A stretch of DNA of 64,000 nt from Paenibacillus rigui (GTDB taxonomy: Bacteria; Bacillota; Bacilli; Paenibacillales; NBRC-103111). This document shows positions 28,698-37,297 of this stretch, piece by piece. Within the stretch, counting starts at the first letter, position 1, and every line of letters begins with the position of its first letter. The position numbers and the translations under genes were made by a program. A model generated the notes under the pieces. It did not search any database. It saw only the letters and a program-made list of their open reading frames with translations, and was not told the origin of the DNA. Location: positions 212,287 to 276,286 of the forward strand of contig NZ_NMQW01000012.1 of the NCBI RefSeq assembly GCF_002234615.1, in the 5' to 3' direction.

Positions 28698-28933
28698 GTT
28701 TCTTCTCTCCTTTAGGAAGCTTGACACTGTAACCCTCCTATCTTACCAAATAAACGGACACGGCTACAATCCGCAGAAACGAATCCTTTTAACCCAAGTA
28801 ATCCGATGCTGATAAGAATCTATGGTGAACACGATCGGTCTGATGTATAATGTAAACCAGATGCAAGACCGGGGAATGTGATTTGCCGGGCTTGGAACAG
28901 ACACCGAACGGCTTGAATGTGGAGGGGCTAACG

Positions 28934-30145
28934 ATGCAAATACACCCTATTCCTGAACGGATAGGCAGTCGCAAGCATAAAGAAATCTATGAATTGATCC
29001 GCCGTCAGGGCATCTTGTCCAAAATCGATTTGCTTGAGCAGAGCCAAATGACCGGCAGTACATTGACCCGCACGCTGGAGGAGCTCACCGCCCAAGGCTG
29101 GCTGCTCGAGGCAGGATTCGGTGAATCGACCGGAGGCCGCCGGCCTATTCTGTATCAAACGAATCCTTCCGCAGCCTACGTCTTCGGGCTCGATATCTCC
29201 AGGCTAAGCTCGAAGCTGATCTTGTTCGATCTTCACATGAACAAGCTGGATGCAGCAAGCTGGATCATGGATGAGAGCATGACGCCGACCAGGCTGCTTC
29301 AAAGCATTGCCGACTCGGCTTCCGCAATGCTTGCGGCCCATGGCATTGCTCGGAAGCACGTACTGGGCATGGGAATCGGAGCGGTCGGTCCGTTGGACCG
29401 AATGTCCGGCATGATCCTGGAGCCGATTCATTTTCCGGCTGCCGGCTGGCGCAATGTTCATGTGTCAGGCTTTCTGCAGGAAAGGCTGGGTATCCCCGTC
29501 CTTCTCGACAATGGCGCGAATACGGCGATTATGGGGGAATCGTGGTCGGACCGTAACCGGGATTACCGCCACCTGCTCTACATCCACGTAGGCGTCGGTA
29601 TCCGCTCGGCCATGATGTCCAACGGGAAAGTCGTGTATGGGGCGGTAGACATGGAGGGCTCGATCGGGCAAATGATCATCCAAACCGACGGCCCCCGTCT
29701 TGGAAATCACGGCAACTTCGGAAGCCTGGAAACGTTCGTTTCCATCCCTGCCTTGGAGCAGCAGGCTCAATCCCGCTTGAAGCAAGGCAGGGAAAGCACG
29801 CTGCGCGATAAGGAAGCCCACCCGGACAAAATCAACTTCTCCCACCTGCTGGAGGCGTTGAAGGAGCATGATCCGTTGACGGTTGAAATTTTTTCTCAGG
29901 GGGCCACTTATTTCGGTATTGGATTGTCCAATTTACTCAATATTTTGCACCCCGAGAAGGTCATCCTGGGCGGCTTGCTGATCAGCAGCGACCCTAGTTT
30001 TTTCCAAATCGCCACCCGTGTCGCCATACGCAATACTTATCATTATCCTAACTATCAAGTCGTATTTAGTCAGGGCCATCTCGGCGAAGAAGCCCTGGTG
30101 ACCGGCGCCGCCATTATGGTCATAAATCAGCTTACGGAGCAGTGA
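28934..30145 (+). CDS. ROK family transcriptional regulator lacking the zinc-site cysteines
   Basis: A 403-residue NagC/XylR-type repressor. The N-terminal winged helix-turn-helix (about 10-75) is followed by a sugar-kinase-like ROK domain with DISRLSSKLILFDLH and GIGAVGPLD. The usual CxCGxxGCxE zinc motif reads GNHGNFGSLETF, with all three cysteines replaced, so metal binding by that site is probably lost. The effector is unknown. ATG 28934 has GGAGGGG 6 bases upstream. It is divergent from the methyltransferase/MBL operon, which it could control. Confidence 0.9.
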   Translation: MQIHPIPERIGSRKHKEIYELIRRQGILSKIDLLEQSQMTGSTLTRTLEELTAQGWLLEAGFGESTGGRRPILYQTNPSAAYVFGLDISRLSSKLILFDLHMNKLDAASWIMDESMTPTRLLQSIADSASAMLAAHGIARKHVLGMGIGAVGPLDRMSGMILEPIHFPAAGWRNVHVSGFLQERLGIPVLLDNGANTAIMGESWSDRNRDYRHLLYIHVGVGIRSAMMSNGKVVYGAVDMEGSIGQMIIQTDGPRLGNHGNFGSLETFVSIPALEQQAQSRLKQGRESTLRDKEAHPDKINFSHLLEALKEHDPLTVEIFSQGATYFGIGLSNLLNILHPEKVILGGLLISSDPSFFQIATRVAIRNTYHYPNYQVVFSQGHLGEEALVTGAAIMVINQLTEQ

Positions 30146-30155
30146 CCGCATGGGG

Positions 30156-30182
30156 TTCGACCGACCGCCATGCAGAGCAACA
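30156..30182. repeat. Short dispersed repeat, copy 1
   Basis: TTCGACCGACCGCCATGCAG and the bases after it resemble 45685-45711, with three mismatches in 27 bases. It lies in non-coding sequence after the ROK gene. Confidence 0.4.
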
Positions 30183-30278
30183 CGCCCTGGGATTCGCGCG
30201 CGTTGGAAAACGGACAGGAGCAGGTACCCTGCTGTAAGTGAAGCGTTCGGAATTCAATCGGCAGTCCCGCCTCAAGAA

Positions 30279-30322
30279 AAACGGCAAGCTATGACAGCGA
30301 AAGCGGTCCTAGTTTGCCGTTA
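30279..30322 (-). terminator. Terminator of the amidohydrolase gene, overlapping its end
   Basis: On the minus strand AACGGCAA pairs with TTGCCGTT followed by TTTC. The 5' arm contains the last codons and stop of the amidohydrolase. Confidence 0.7.
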
Positions 30323-31421
30323 ATCGTTTCCCTGCCTCCCATTTCGTTAGCTTCTCCGTCGGAAATGTCTGCACCTTTTGCTTGTTCAGCTTTCGAATGG
30401 CTTCCAGTTGGGTTGCCGTAGCCGGCTGATTCCGAATCATTGTATATAAGTTATCGTGAGCGTTCTTCCTTGCTATCTCCTTATCCCCCAGCTCGTCAAT
30501 CAAACGGTACATGCCTTCAATGGCTTGCTCTTCATTTTTCAATCCGTAGCCCGAATCCGTGCTTAACACAAAGCGGTCCGGGAACTGCTTCATCACCGGT
30601 ATAAAATCTTTTAGCTTATTCGCGCTTTCCGGATTAAATGCCGTAAACCCGGCGAAAAAATCAGCGTACACATTCGGATAAGCCGCCAATAGCTCACGGA
30701 TGTTCTCCGGTGAATTATAAGCATTGGCATGTGCGAAGATAAAGAGGGTGTCGGGGTATAACTCCAATGCTTCTTTGAATTTCTGTATCCCGATTCCATT
30801 CGGCGGATCGATATGGAGTAAGATCGGAGCTTTATATTTCGCGCACAGTTCATAAATTTGCGGCAAGACGCCATCCATCGGATCCTTCGTTTTCCAGGTC
30901 ACCTTGGACAAAGCCGGAGAGTAGCTTGAGGCCGCAGCAACTTCTCCTATTCCAAAGAAGCCCTTCTCCAGCATTTCCCTCGCGTGATCTACCCCGGACG
31001 GCTCCAGCAGGTTAACACCCGAGAAAAAAGGAATAATCACATCCGGCTGCTTACGGTAGGCGTCCCACGCAATCTCATCGGTCCACACTGCCGAGGGCTC
31101 GGAAACGTTTCCAAATAAAATGATGCGGTCCACACGGTTCCTCTCCCATATCTCCTTCATGCCGACATATTTAGAATCGCCTGCATCGTGGTTATGGGCA
31201 TCGAATAATGGAAGCTCACCGTACTGCGTGACCAAGTCATCCAAGCTTTTAACAGCTGCTTTAGATTCTCCATTTTCGGGCGGGACAGGTTTATCCTCCG
31301 ATATGGGTACCGTCTTTTGCACCGGCTGGGTCCCGCCTCTGAAAAGATCATGTCCTATAAGTACAGCTCCAACTGCTAAACACGCGAGAAGCCAATAGGA
31401 CAGCTTGCTTTTAAATGACAA
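30309..31421 (-). CDS. Membrane-anchored amidohydrolase family protein
   Basis: A 370-residue protein with an N-terminal membrane anchor (about 8-28), a Pro/Lys-rich linker and a TIM-barrel amidohydrolase domain. Metal-site motifs: FDAHNHDAG (about 75), a His in ILLHIDPPN, FIFAHANAYN and STDSGYGL. The substrate is unknown; the catalytic domain should face outside. The TTG at 31421 is preferred because GGAGGAGG lies 6-8 bases upstream; the in-frame ATG at 31457 has only a badly spaced signal. It is downstream of the ROK gene, in convergent orientation. Confidence 0.8.
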   Translation of the reverse strand: MSFKSKLSYWLLACLAVGAVLIGHDLFRGGTQPVQKTVPISEDKPVPPENGESKAAVKSLDDLVTQYGELPLFDAHNHDAGDSKYVGMKEIWERNRVDRIILFGNVSEPSAVWTDEIAWDAYRKQPDVIIPFFSGVNLLEPSGVDHAREMLEKGFFGIGEVAAASSYSPALSKVTWKTKDPMDGVLPQIYELCAKYKAPILLHIDPPNGIGIQKFKEALELYPDTLFIFAHANAYNSPENIRELLAAYPNVYADFFAGFTAFNPESANKLKDFIPVMKQFPDRFVLSTDSGYGLKNEEQAIEGMYRLIDELGDKEIARKNAHDNLYTMIRNQPATATQLEAIRKLNKQKVQTFPTEKLTKWEAGKRLTAN

Positions 31422-31500
31422 TCCCCTCCTCCTCCGTTCTCCATGTATTACAAACATTACCTTTTACTGTATAATCGACTCCACCTTTTGTAAAGATGCA

Positions 31501-31544
31501 AAAAAAATCCCTGACCGCACCTTTCGGTTGGATCAGGGATTTTG
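31501..31544 (-). terminator. Terminator of the DGQHR gene pair
   Basis: On the minus strand AAAATCCCTGATCCAACC pairs with GGTGCGGTCAGGGATTTTTTT, 16 bases past the stop at 31560. Confidence 0.85.
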
Positions 31545-31559
31545 GTATTCACCAGGGAC

Positions 31560-32729
31560 TTACGCCGTCGCTTCATCATCAACCGCATCGCCGTGAAGCT
31601 CTTGGAAAAACTGTACCAGCTTGCCGTGCTTGCGCAGCGACTTCTCATGAATTAAGTTCAGCTTGCCGTTATCCAGCGTGCCGAAACGTTCAATCAGCTG
31701 TTCATTTTCATGGGTCCAGTCAAAGCCTTCAAAAATGCTCAGACAAGATGTCCAATTTTTGGTGTATTTTCCATCGATGAACAGATGAGCGTGAGCATAC
31801 AACGCAATACTTTCCTGCATAGCCCGGCTCGAGGAGCTGTACTGGGGCAATCCCGGCTGCTCCGGCATTAACGGCAGCAGCGTGCTGAAAAATTGATGCA
31901 GCATCTCGATATACGACGAAGGATCCTGACGAATCTTACGCGCCATTTCGTAGGAAGGCTGCATTTTACCTGTGAACAGCATCGTTGCGGTTGAGTACAG
32001 CCAGCTGAACGATGTGAAATTTTTATTATACGACGTCAAATTTGCACGGCATTCCACTCCCGCTCCTTTGAGGAACACATTGTGGTCAACCACCTGCTGA
32101 ATGACGAGATTCAACGGATCGATGCTGTCGAACGAGTGACCCAGCTCTTTGCTTACCAGCTGTACCTTGGAGTTAATGTCTCCAAACAGCTGCTTCTCTT
32201 CTTCCTCACTCAAGCCGATGTAAATTTGAACGGCAAGCTCGCTTTCCATCAGCTCCAGACGGCGGCGCTCAATCTGCTCCACCAGTCCTTGCATCTGCTC
32301 CAGCTCCAATGCAATCTCCTCATTCTCAGGCGATCTGCGCTGCTTGATTAAAAGAGCCGCCACCTTCTTCTCATGGCTGCGAACCTCCTTCAACAGCTGC
32401 TCGTTCACATAGCCGAGAGCCAGAATCCGGTGCTGTCCGTCCAAAATACTCAGCTTCGAGCCGGGACGAAGATACAGCCCTTTGTCGGTTTTGGCGAGCG
32501 AGCTTACTTCTCTCAGCGACAAGGTCACCGGGCCGAAGAACACACGGTCAAGCTCGCGTTCCTGCAAGTAATTCGATATTTTACGGCGTTGGCCACTGCT
32601 TAATTTCCTCTGAACCATAGGATCGATTGACGTATAGTTCAAAACATCCTGTACTTGAATAGGCACCGTGGCAAGGCCGAATTTTTCACAAAAAGGGTGT
32701 ATCGTCATATTCAGGCAAAGTCCATCCAT
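31560..32729 (-). CDS. DGQHR-domain (DndB-like) protein, second of a tandem pair
   Basis: A 389-residue protein with the hallmark ILDGQHRILAL (about residues 94-104) of the DGQHR/DndB superfamily, which has a ParB/sulfiredoxin-like fold. A coiled-coil segment (about 120-165) and FGDINSKVQLVSKEL follow. DndB proteins control or accompany DNA phosphorothioation genes, but no dndA, C, D, E or restriction genes are in this window. The start overlaps the upstream gene's stop by one base (TAATG), indicating tight coupling; an internal ATG at 32708 is an alternative. A terminator follows. Confidence 0.82.
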   Translation of the reverse strand: MDGLCLNMTIHPFCEKFGLATVPIQVQDVLNYTSIDPMVQRKLSSGQRRKISNYLQERELDRVFFGPVTLSLREVSSLAKTDKGLYLRPGSKLSILDGQHRILALGYVNEQLLKEVRSHEKKVAALLIKQRRSPENEEIALELEQMQGLVEQIERRRLELMESELAVQIYIGLSEEEEKQLFGDINSKVQLVSKELGHSFDSIDPLNLVIQQVVDHNVFLKGAGVECRANLTSYNKNFTSFSWLYSTATMLFTGKMQPSYEMARKIRQDPSSYIEMLHQFFSTLLPLMPEQPGLPQYSSSSRAMQESIALYAHAHLFIDGKYTKNWTSCLSIFEGFDWTHENEQLIERFGTLDNGKLNLIHEKSLRKHGKLVQFFQELHGDAVDDEATA

Positions 32730-33904
32730 TAGCCGGCATCCTCCTCAGCAATTTCCGATACGTTAGCTTTCTCCAGTAATTGATCCTCGCGAATCAGAAA
32801 CAGGTGGTGCTCCTGATAAAAGTCTTTAATGTATTGGTAAGCCTTCATAATCCGTGAACGTCTAGGCAGACGGTCTTTCTCGTCCCCAACGTAGATCGCG
32901 TTCCAGTCGATATGAGGCAAAATTTTCATTGCATATTCCAGCGCATACCGGTTAAATTTGCCGGTCTTCGTTACTTCCTCATGGAAGAACAAGGACAGCG
33001 CAATCTGGATATTTTCCGACCAGCACAGCTCGCCTTTTTCAGGCTCGGGCAAGTAGCGCAGCAGCGTATCGAAATAGTAGGACGCAAGCTTCAAATGCTC
33101 TTCCACTTCTTCGTCCTTGAAGTAATAGCCGTTATTGCGCGCAGCGGATTTCAGCCGTCCTTCGAACAGCCCGGCCATAATCTCCACCAGCAAGTGATAC
33201 GAGAACAAAAATTCAGGCCCTTTGCCCCGTTCCGTAAACCGGTCGACGGAAATTTGTTTCATCGCAGGCGCCTTCTCCGCAACTTGTGAAGCGAGCACAT
33301 GATAAAATCTCCGCTGTTCCCGCAGTACGGCCAAGTTCCCGCCGATTTTACGCGGAAGCTTGTTAATGTCGGAGAACAATTGGCGTTCCTGACGTGCGTT
33401 GATATCCAGATAGATCATCGTAGACATCGGGAATGTGTACAGCTTGCTCAGCTTTGCCGAAATTTCTTCCATACGGTCGTATTCTCTGCGGTCTTTGGCC
33501 CGGGCCATGTTGCTTTGGAGCGTTTCCATCAAACGTCGGAAAGCCGCCAGTCTGTGCTGCCCGTCGACAACATACAATTTCTCAATCGCCTGCAGACGGT
33601 ACACCTTCTGCTCCTCATCATATTCGCCGGCTCCGCGTGCAGATAAAATAATACCCGGGAAGTAAATGCCCTGTTGATGATCCATATACAGCATGATGTA
33701 ATCCATCAGCTTGGATAAATTTTGCGGAACGATTGCCCGCTGTACTTCCAAATCCACCTCGTAAATCGAGAACAGCTTGCTCATCGGCAGTGTGGTCGAT
33801 AATGTTGTTTGACCGAACGTTCGGGAAGCCACACCCGGAATTTCGATATAGGACGAAGCTTTCTGTTCAGCCAGCAGTTCCGACAACGATGAAATCGTAT
33901 CCAT
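32729..33904 (-). CDS. DGQHR-domain (DndB-like) protein, first of a tandem pair
   Basis: A 391-residue paralogue-like partner of the next gene. It carries YVVDGQHRLAAF (about 111-122), a charged helix, and FSDINKLPRKIGGNL, which aligns with FGDINSKVQLV in the partner. The two differ clearly elsewhere, so they may form a heteromer. The cellular role is unknown. The upstream region holds a TATAAT box at 34068-34073 (minus strand). The two genes form a self-contained operon bounded by a terminator. Confidence 0.82.
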   Translation of the reverse strand: MDTISSLSELLAEQKASSYIEIPGVASRTFGQTTLSTTLPMSKLFSIYEVDLEVQRAIVPQNLSKLMDYIMLYMDHQQGIYFPGIILSARGAGEYDEEQKVYRLQAIEKLYVVDGQHRLAAFRRLMETLQSNMARAKDRREYDRMEEISAKLSKLYTFPMSTMIYLDINARQERQLFSDINKLPRKIGGNLAVLREQRRFYHVLASQVAEKAPAMKQISVDRFTERGKGPEFLFSYHLLVEIMAGLFEGRLKSAARNNGYYFKDEEVEEHLKLASYYFDTLLRYLPEPEKGELCWSENIQIALSLFFHEEVTKTGKFNRYALEYAMKILPHIDWNAIYVGDEKDRLPRRSRIMKAYQYIKDFYQEHHLFLIREDQLLEKANVSEIAEEDAG

Positions 33905-34317
33905 GCCTGTCTTGCCTCCTTAAATATTGGACTTTGGGATCCATGAAGAAAACCAGAGTCTTCATGAATTTCATTGCATCACCTACAACAACCGCCCACC
34001 CTATAGGAGCGCAGCTGTCTCTTTCGTACAGTAAAGATATATTACTATAATAGGTTCATATAGTTTCATTATACACCGAAAGGACACGAAACATTCAGCA
34101 GGAAGGCAGAATATTACATCGTTTTCTAAAAGTTATTCCCGCAGGCTGTCCAATATTCTTGCCATGTCCTCTTGACTTCCTTCGAAGCCGTGTCCAATCA
34201 GGCTGTTGGTCGCATCCGGTTGAAACTATTAAGGCAAAAATATTGTTACTTTCGCCTCTTCTATATAATAAAACTTATTACTAAGCGTTTCAAATCCATC
34301 AGATAATATGAACGATG
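33905..34317. other. Region upstream of the DGQHR pair
   Basis: This holds the promoter region of the pair (TATAAT at 34068-34073, minus strand), a decayed-looking open frame (34133-34225) and an A/T-rich tract (34225-34310) with no recognised feature. Confidence 0.5.
34133..34225 (-). pseudogene. Possible 3' remnant of a decayed gene
   Basis: Thirty codons stay open from a TAG to a TAA and read FQPDATNSLIGHGFEGSQED followed by MARILDSLRE. The text looks like a real protein C-terminus, but there is no start codon in the first 20 codons and no ribosome binding site. I do not recognise the parent family. Confidence 0.3.
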
Positions 34318-34410
34318 TTATTTTTTGCCGCCATCCTTCAATCCAAGCAAGATAAACATTCCGACAATGACCAGGAACACAATAAAGCTGCACAAAACAT
34401 CAATCCACAT
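34318..34410 (-). CDS. Small single-span membrane protein, 30 aa
   Basis: MWIDVLCSFIVFLVIVGMFI is followed by a short basic tail ending GLKDGGKK. One hydrophobic helix (about 5-23) with positive charges at the C-terminus suggests an N-out, C-in membrane peptide. An unusually strong GGGGGAGG ribosome binding site sits about 6-8 bases before the ATG. No toxin-antitoxin RNA is obvious. The same frame is open further upstream, but only this start has a signal. The role is unknown. Confidence 0.6.
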   Translation of the reverse strand: MWIDVLCSFIVFLVIVGMFILLGLKDGGKK

Positions 34411-34652
34411 CGGAGCCTCCCCCTTCTGTATGTAGGGATTATGGCCGGATCCTGCAACCCGGCTGCACAAAACAACTAGCTGCTGCAATATATTGTATGC
34501 GCTATCTTCCGGTTGTGCGCCCATCTGCTCACGTGATGCTGAACAAAAATGTTCCCGTCAAATCGTCAAACTTTTGAATGCAGCCTCAACATAAGCCCCT
34601 GCCTGTGGTAAACTAGCATTTGATGTTTATTTACAGCAAAGGAGGAAGCCCC

Positions 34653-35624
34653 TTGCAGCCTTGGTCTCATTACTTACAATTGGCCGACGCCGTCATCATT
34701 ACGGATCAACAGCACCGAATTCTCGATGTAAACAAGAAATATGAAGAATTAACGGGCTACCCCCGAGACTATATGGTGGGTCTTCGCGCCAATTTCTTAA
34801 GCTCGCGTCTCACCCCTAAGAAAACGTACGAGAGTATGAAAGCCGCCTTATCGCACCGGCTTGGCTGGTCCGGTGTGTTCGTTAACCGCAAACGAAATCA
34901 GGAGCTGTGGCACACGAATATTACGATCACGCCCATCCCCCATCTGCAGGATGTATTTTATGTGGGCGTCGTTCGGGATCTGGACGATATGCCTGAAGGC
35001 AGCTACTTATCGGAAACACGCAAAGTGAAGCTGCAAAATGAAATTTTGAAAGTGTTGGCCATCTCCTGTGAAATACGGGACCCTCATATTGAAGAGCACC
35101 TGCACCAGGTTCAGATAGGCACTGAGAAGCTGCTGAGAGCTCATAACGAGCGGATGAAGCTGGGGCTGACTGAAGAATACATACACCAAATCGTTAATGC
35201 CAGCATCATGCATGACATCGGCAAGTCCGGCATTCCCGAAGGAATCTTGTACAAACCGGGAAAACTGAATTACTATGAGCGCCATATTATGGAGACGCAT
35301 CCGTTAATCGGTCTCGAGATTGTCAATAAAATATCCAATGAATTGGAAGACGATATTTTGGATGAAGATTTGAAGATTGCAAAGCACATTATTCATTACC
35401 ATCATGAAAAATGGGACGGCAGCGGGTACCCTGCCAAGTTGAAGAGCACCGACATTCCGTTCGAAGCGAGAGTCGTCTCCATCGTCGATGTGTACGATGC
35501 CTTGACCAGCAGGCGGGCTTATAAGGATGCTTGGTCTTCGGACAAAGCGATTCAATTTCTTAGGGAACAACAAGGCGAAGCCTTCGAGCCGGAGCTGGTT
35601 GAGAGCTTTTTGGCGATGATCTGA
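34653..35624 (+). CDS. PAS-HD-GYP domain protein, probable c-di-GMP phosphodiesterase
   Basis: A 323-residue protein with an N-terminal PAS domain (about 5-115; ILDVNKKYEELTGY) and an HD-GYP domain (about 135-323). Metal and signature motifs are present: MHDIGKSGIP, the later His residues in ETHPLIG and HHEKWDGSGYP (GYP intact) and VDVYDALTS. It likely hydrolyses c-di-GMP. The TTG start at 34653 is supported by AAAGGAGG 8 bases upstream; ATGs further upstream lack a signal. It is followed by the germination operon on the same strand, with a 127-base gap. Confidence 0.92.
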   Translation: MQPWSHYLQLADAVIITDQQHRILDVNKKYEELTGYPRDYMVGLRANFLSSRLTPKKTYESMKAALSHRLGWSGVFVNRKRNQELWHTNITITPIPHLQDVFYVGVVRDLDDMPEGSYLSETRKVKLQNEILKVLAISCEIRDPHIEEHLHQVQIGTEKLLRAHNERMKLGLTEEYIHQIVNASIMHDIGKSGIPEGILYKPGKLNYYERHIMETHPLIGLEIVNKISNELEDDILDEDLKIAKHIIHYHHEKWDGSGYPAKLKSTDIPFEARVVSIVDVYDALTSRRAYKDAWSSDKAIQFLREQQGEAFEPELVESFLAMI

Positions 35625-35751
35625 TTCGGAGCTGCCCTGATGACTGCCGATCAGCAGCCTCCCCCCTCATGTTCAATCCAATGTATGATCTGTCCACCTC
35701 TGGGTAAAATATCCTCATGAAACTTCTAGCCCAGGGGAGCCCGCATAAATT

Positions 35752-37284
35752 ATGTTCAAATTCCCTTCCCTGCTCCGTTTGCTGCAGCGGGGCCGTCAAC
35801 AGCCCGATCAGCCCCACAAGGCCTTGCCTGCTTCCGGTGTGGAGCAAAGCTCTAATGAGCTGCATGAGCAGCCAGAGGATGGCTCCACCAGCCTGCAGAA
35901 CATCCTCAGCCAATTCGAAGACTGCAGCGACCTGAGTCATGTGTCTCTTCATGGAGACGGACTGCACCTGGTTTACTTCTCGCATCTCATTCAAAAGGAG
36001 GTGTGGGACCGTCAAGTTTTGACGACCCTGAGAGAGACTCCGCCGGAACAGCTTGCTGCTCTGATGAGTCAGGCACCCTTTACTTCCGCCGACGGCAGCA
36101 AGGACATCGTACTTGCTATTTTGGACGGGGGAACCGCCATTTTTTATCAAGACCGTGTGCATTTAGCTTTTGTTACAGGCGGTGAAACAAGAGCGGTCAA
36201 CCAGTCGGAGACGGAATCGGTTATTACGGGTCCGCACGACGCTTTCGTTGAAACGGCGGAGACGAATCTCTCCCTCATCCGGCGCAGAGTCAAAAGCTCC
36301 CACTTGAAGGTGGTTAAGCTGACCGTAGGCGAAGTCTCGAAAAATACGGTCTATATTTTGTACATTAAAGACATTGCCAATATGCACTTTGTACATACAA
36401 TGATCGAACGGATCCAAAGCATCGAGGTGGATGCCGTTTATGACGGCAATATGCTGACGCAATACTTCGACGATCAGCCGAACTCGGTGTTCCCGCAATT
36501 TCTGACTACAGAAAGAACGGATTCGGCAGCATCCAAGCTCATCGGAGGCCGGGTGCTCTGTCTGGTGGACGGGAGTCCGACCATTATCTCCGCGCCTGCG
36601 GCGTTCCTGGAATTTTTCTCTTCCCCCGACGATTATTATCAGCGGTGGATGCTGGGTACGGCCACCCGTTTGCTCAGGCTGGTCGCTTTTCTTATAACGA
36701 TTATCTTTACTGCATTCTACGTGTCTGTAACAACCTATCATTACGAAATGATTCCGGAGACCCTCATTATTACGTTAACCGAATCGCGAAGCCGCGTCCC
36801 CTTTCCCCCTCTGTATGAAGCGCTGCTGATGGAAATTACGATCGAGCTGCTTCGAGAAGCAGGGGCCCGGCTGCCGACTAAAATCGGCCAAACGATCGGT
36901 ATCGTAGGAGGTATCGTCATCGGCCAAGCCGCTGTCCAAGCCGGACTGACAAGCAACATCCTCATTATCGCTGTCGCCTCCTCCGCCATCGCGTCCTTCG
37001 TTGTTCCGAGCTACGTGATGAGCGCGTCCATTCGTCTTGTCCGCTTCGGCCTTATCGTGTTGGCTGGGATTTGGGGGAACTTCGGCTTAATCCTGGGTGT
37101 AACGGCGCTGACGATCCATATATCCGGCATAACGAGCTTGGGGTCCTCCTACTTGATCCCCATTGCTCCTATGAAGTGGAATGACTGGCGGGACGTGCTT
37201 ATACGAGCTCCCCTGTGGATGATTAAAGACAGACCCTCTCAGCCTCAAAGCCCGAACCAAGTAAAAAACAAAATGAGAAAATAA
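35752..37284 (+). CDS. Spore germination protein, GerAA type (second operon)
   Basis: A 510-residue GerA-type receptor A subunit. The soluble N-terminal domain contains LSLIRRRVKSSHLKVV and EVSKNTVYILYIKDIAN. The membrane domain (about 300-470) includes VGGIVIGQAAVQAGL. The N-terminus is about 40 residues longer than usual and polar, with Gln/Ser-rich sequence. The ribosome binding site (AGGGGAG) is about 12 bases from the ATG, a rather long spacing, so a start further in is possible. It is first in an A-B-C operon. Confidence 0.94.
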   Translation: MFKFPSLLRLLQRGRQQPDQPHKALPASGVEQSSNELHEQPEDGSTSLQNILSQFEDCSDLSHVSLHGDGLHLVYFSHLIQKEVWDRQVLTTLRETPPEQLAALMSQAPFTSADGSKDIVLAILDGGTAIFYQDRVHLAFVTGGETRAVNQSETESVITGPHDAFVETAETNLSLIRRRVKSSHLKVVKLTVGEVSKNTVYILYIKDIANMHFVHTMIERIQSIEVDAVYDGNMLTQYFDDQPNSVFPQFLTTERTDSAASKLIGGRVLCLVDGSPTIISAPAAFLEFFSSPDDYYQRWMLGTATRLLRLVAFLITIIFTAFYVSVTTYHYEMIPETLIITLTESRSRVPFPPLYEALLMEITIELLREAGARLPTKIGQTIGIVGGIVIGQAAVQAGLTSNILIIAVASSAIASFVVPSYVMSASIRLVRFGLIVLAGIWGNFGLILGVTALTIHISGITSLGSSYLIPIAPMKWNDWRDVLIRAPLWMIKDRPSQPQSPNQVKNKMRK

Positions 37285-37297
37285 GGATGGATCGGAT

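Noticed and set aside
30146..30308. Possible small gene after the ROK regulator
   Set aside because: No start signal. The region is better explained by a dispersed repeat and the terminator of the opposite gene.
35641..35751. Sigma-G promoter before the second germination operon
   Set aside because: A GTATG element is present but no acceptable -10 box follows at the right distance.
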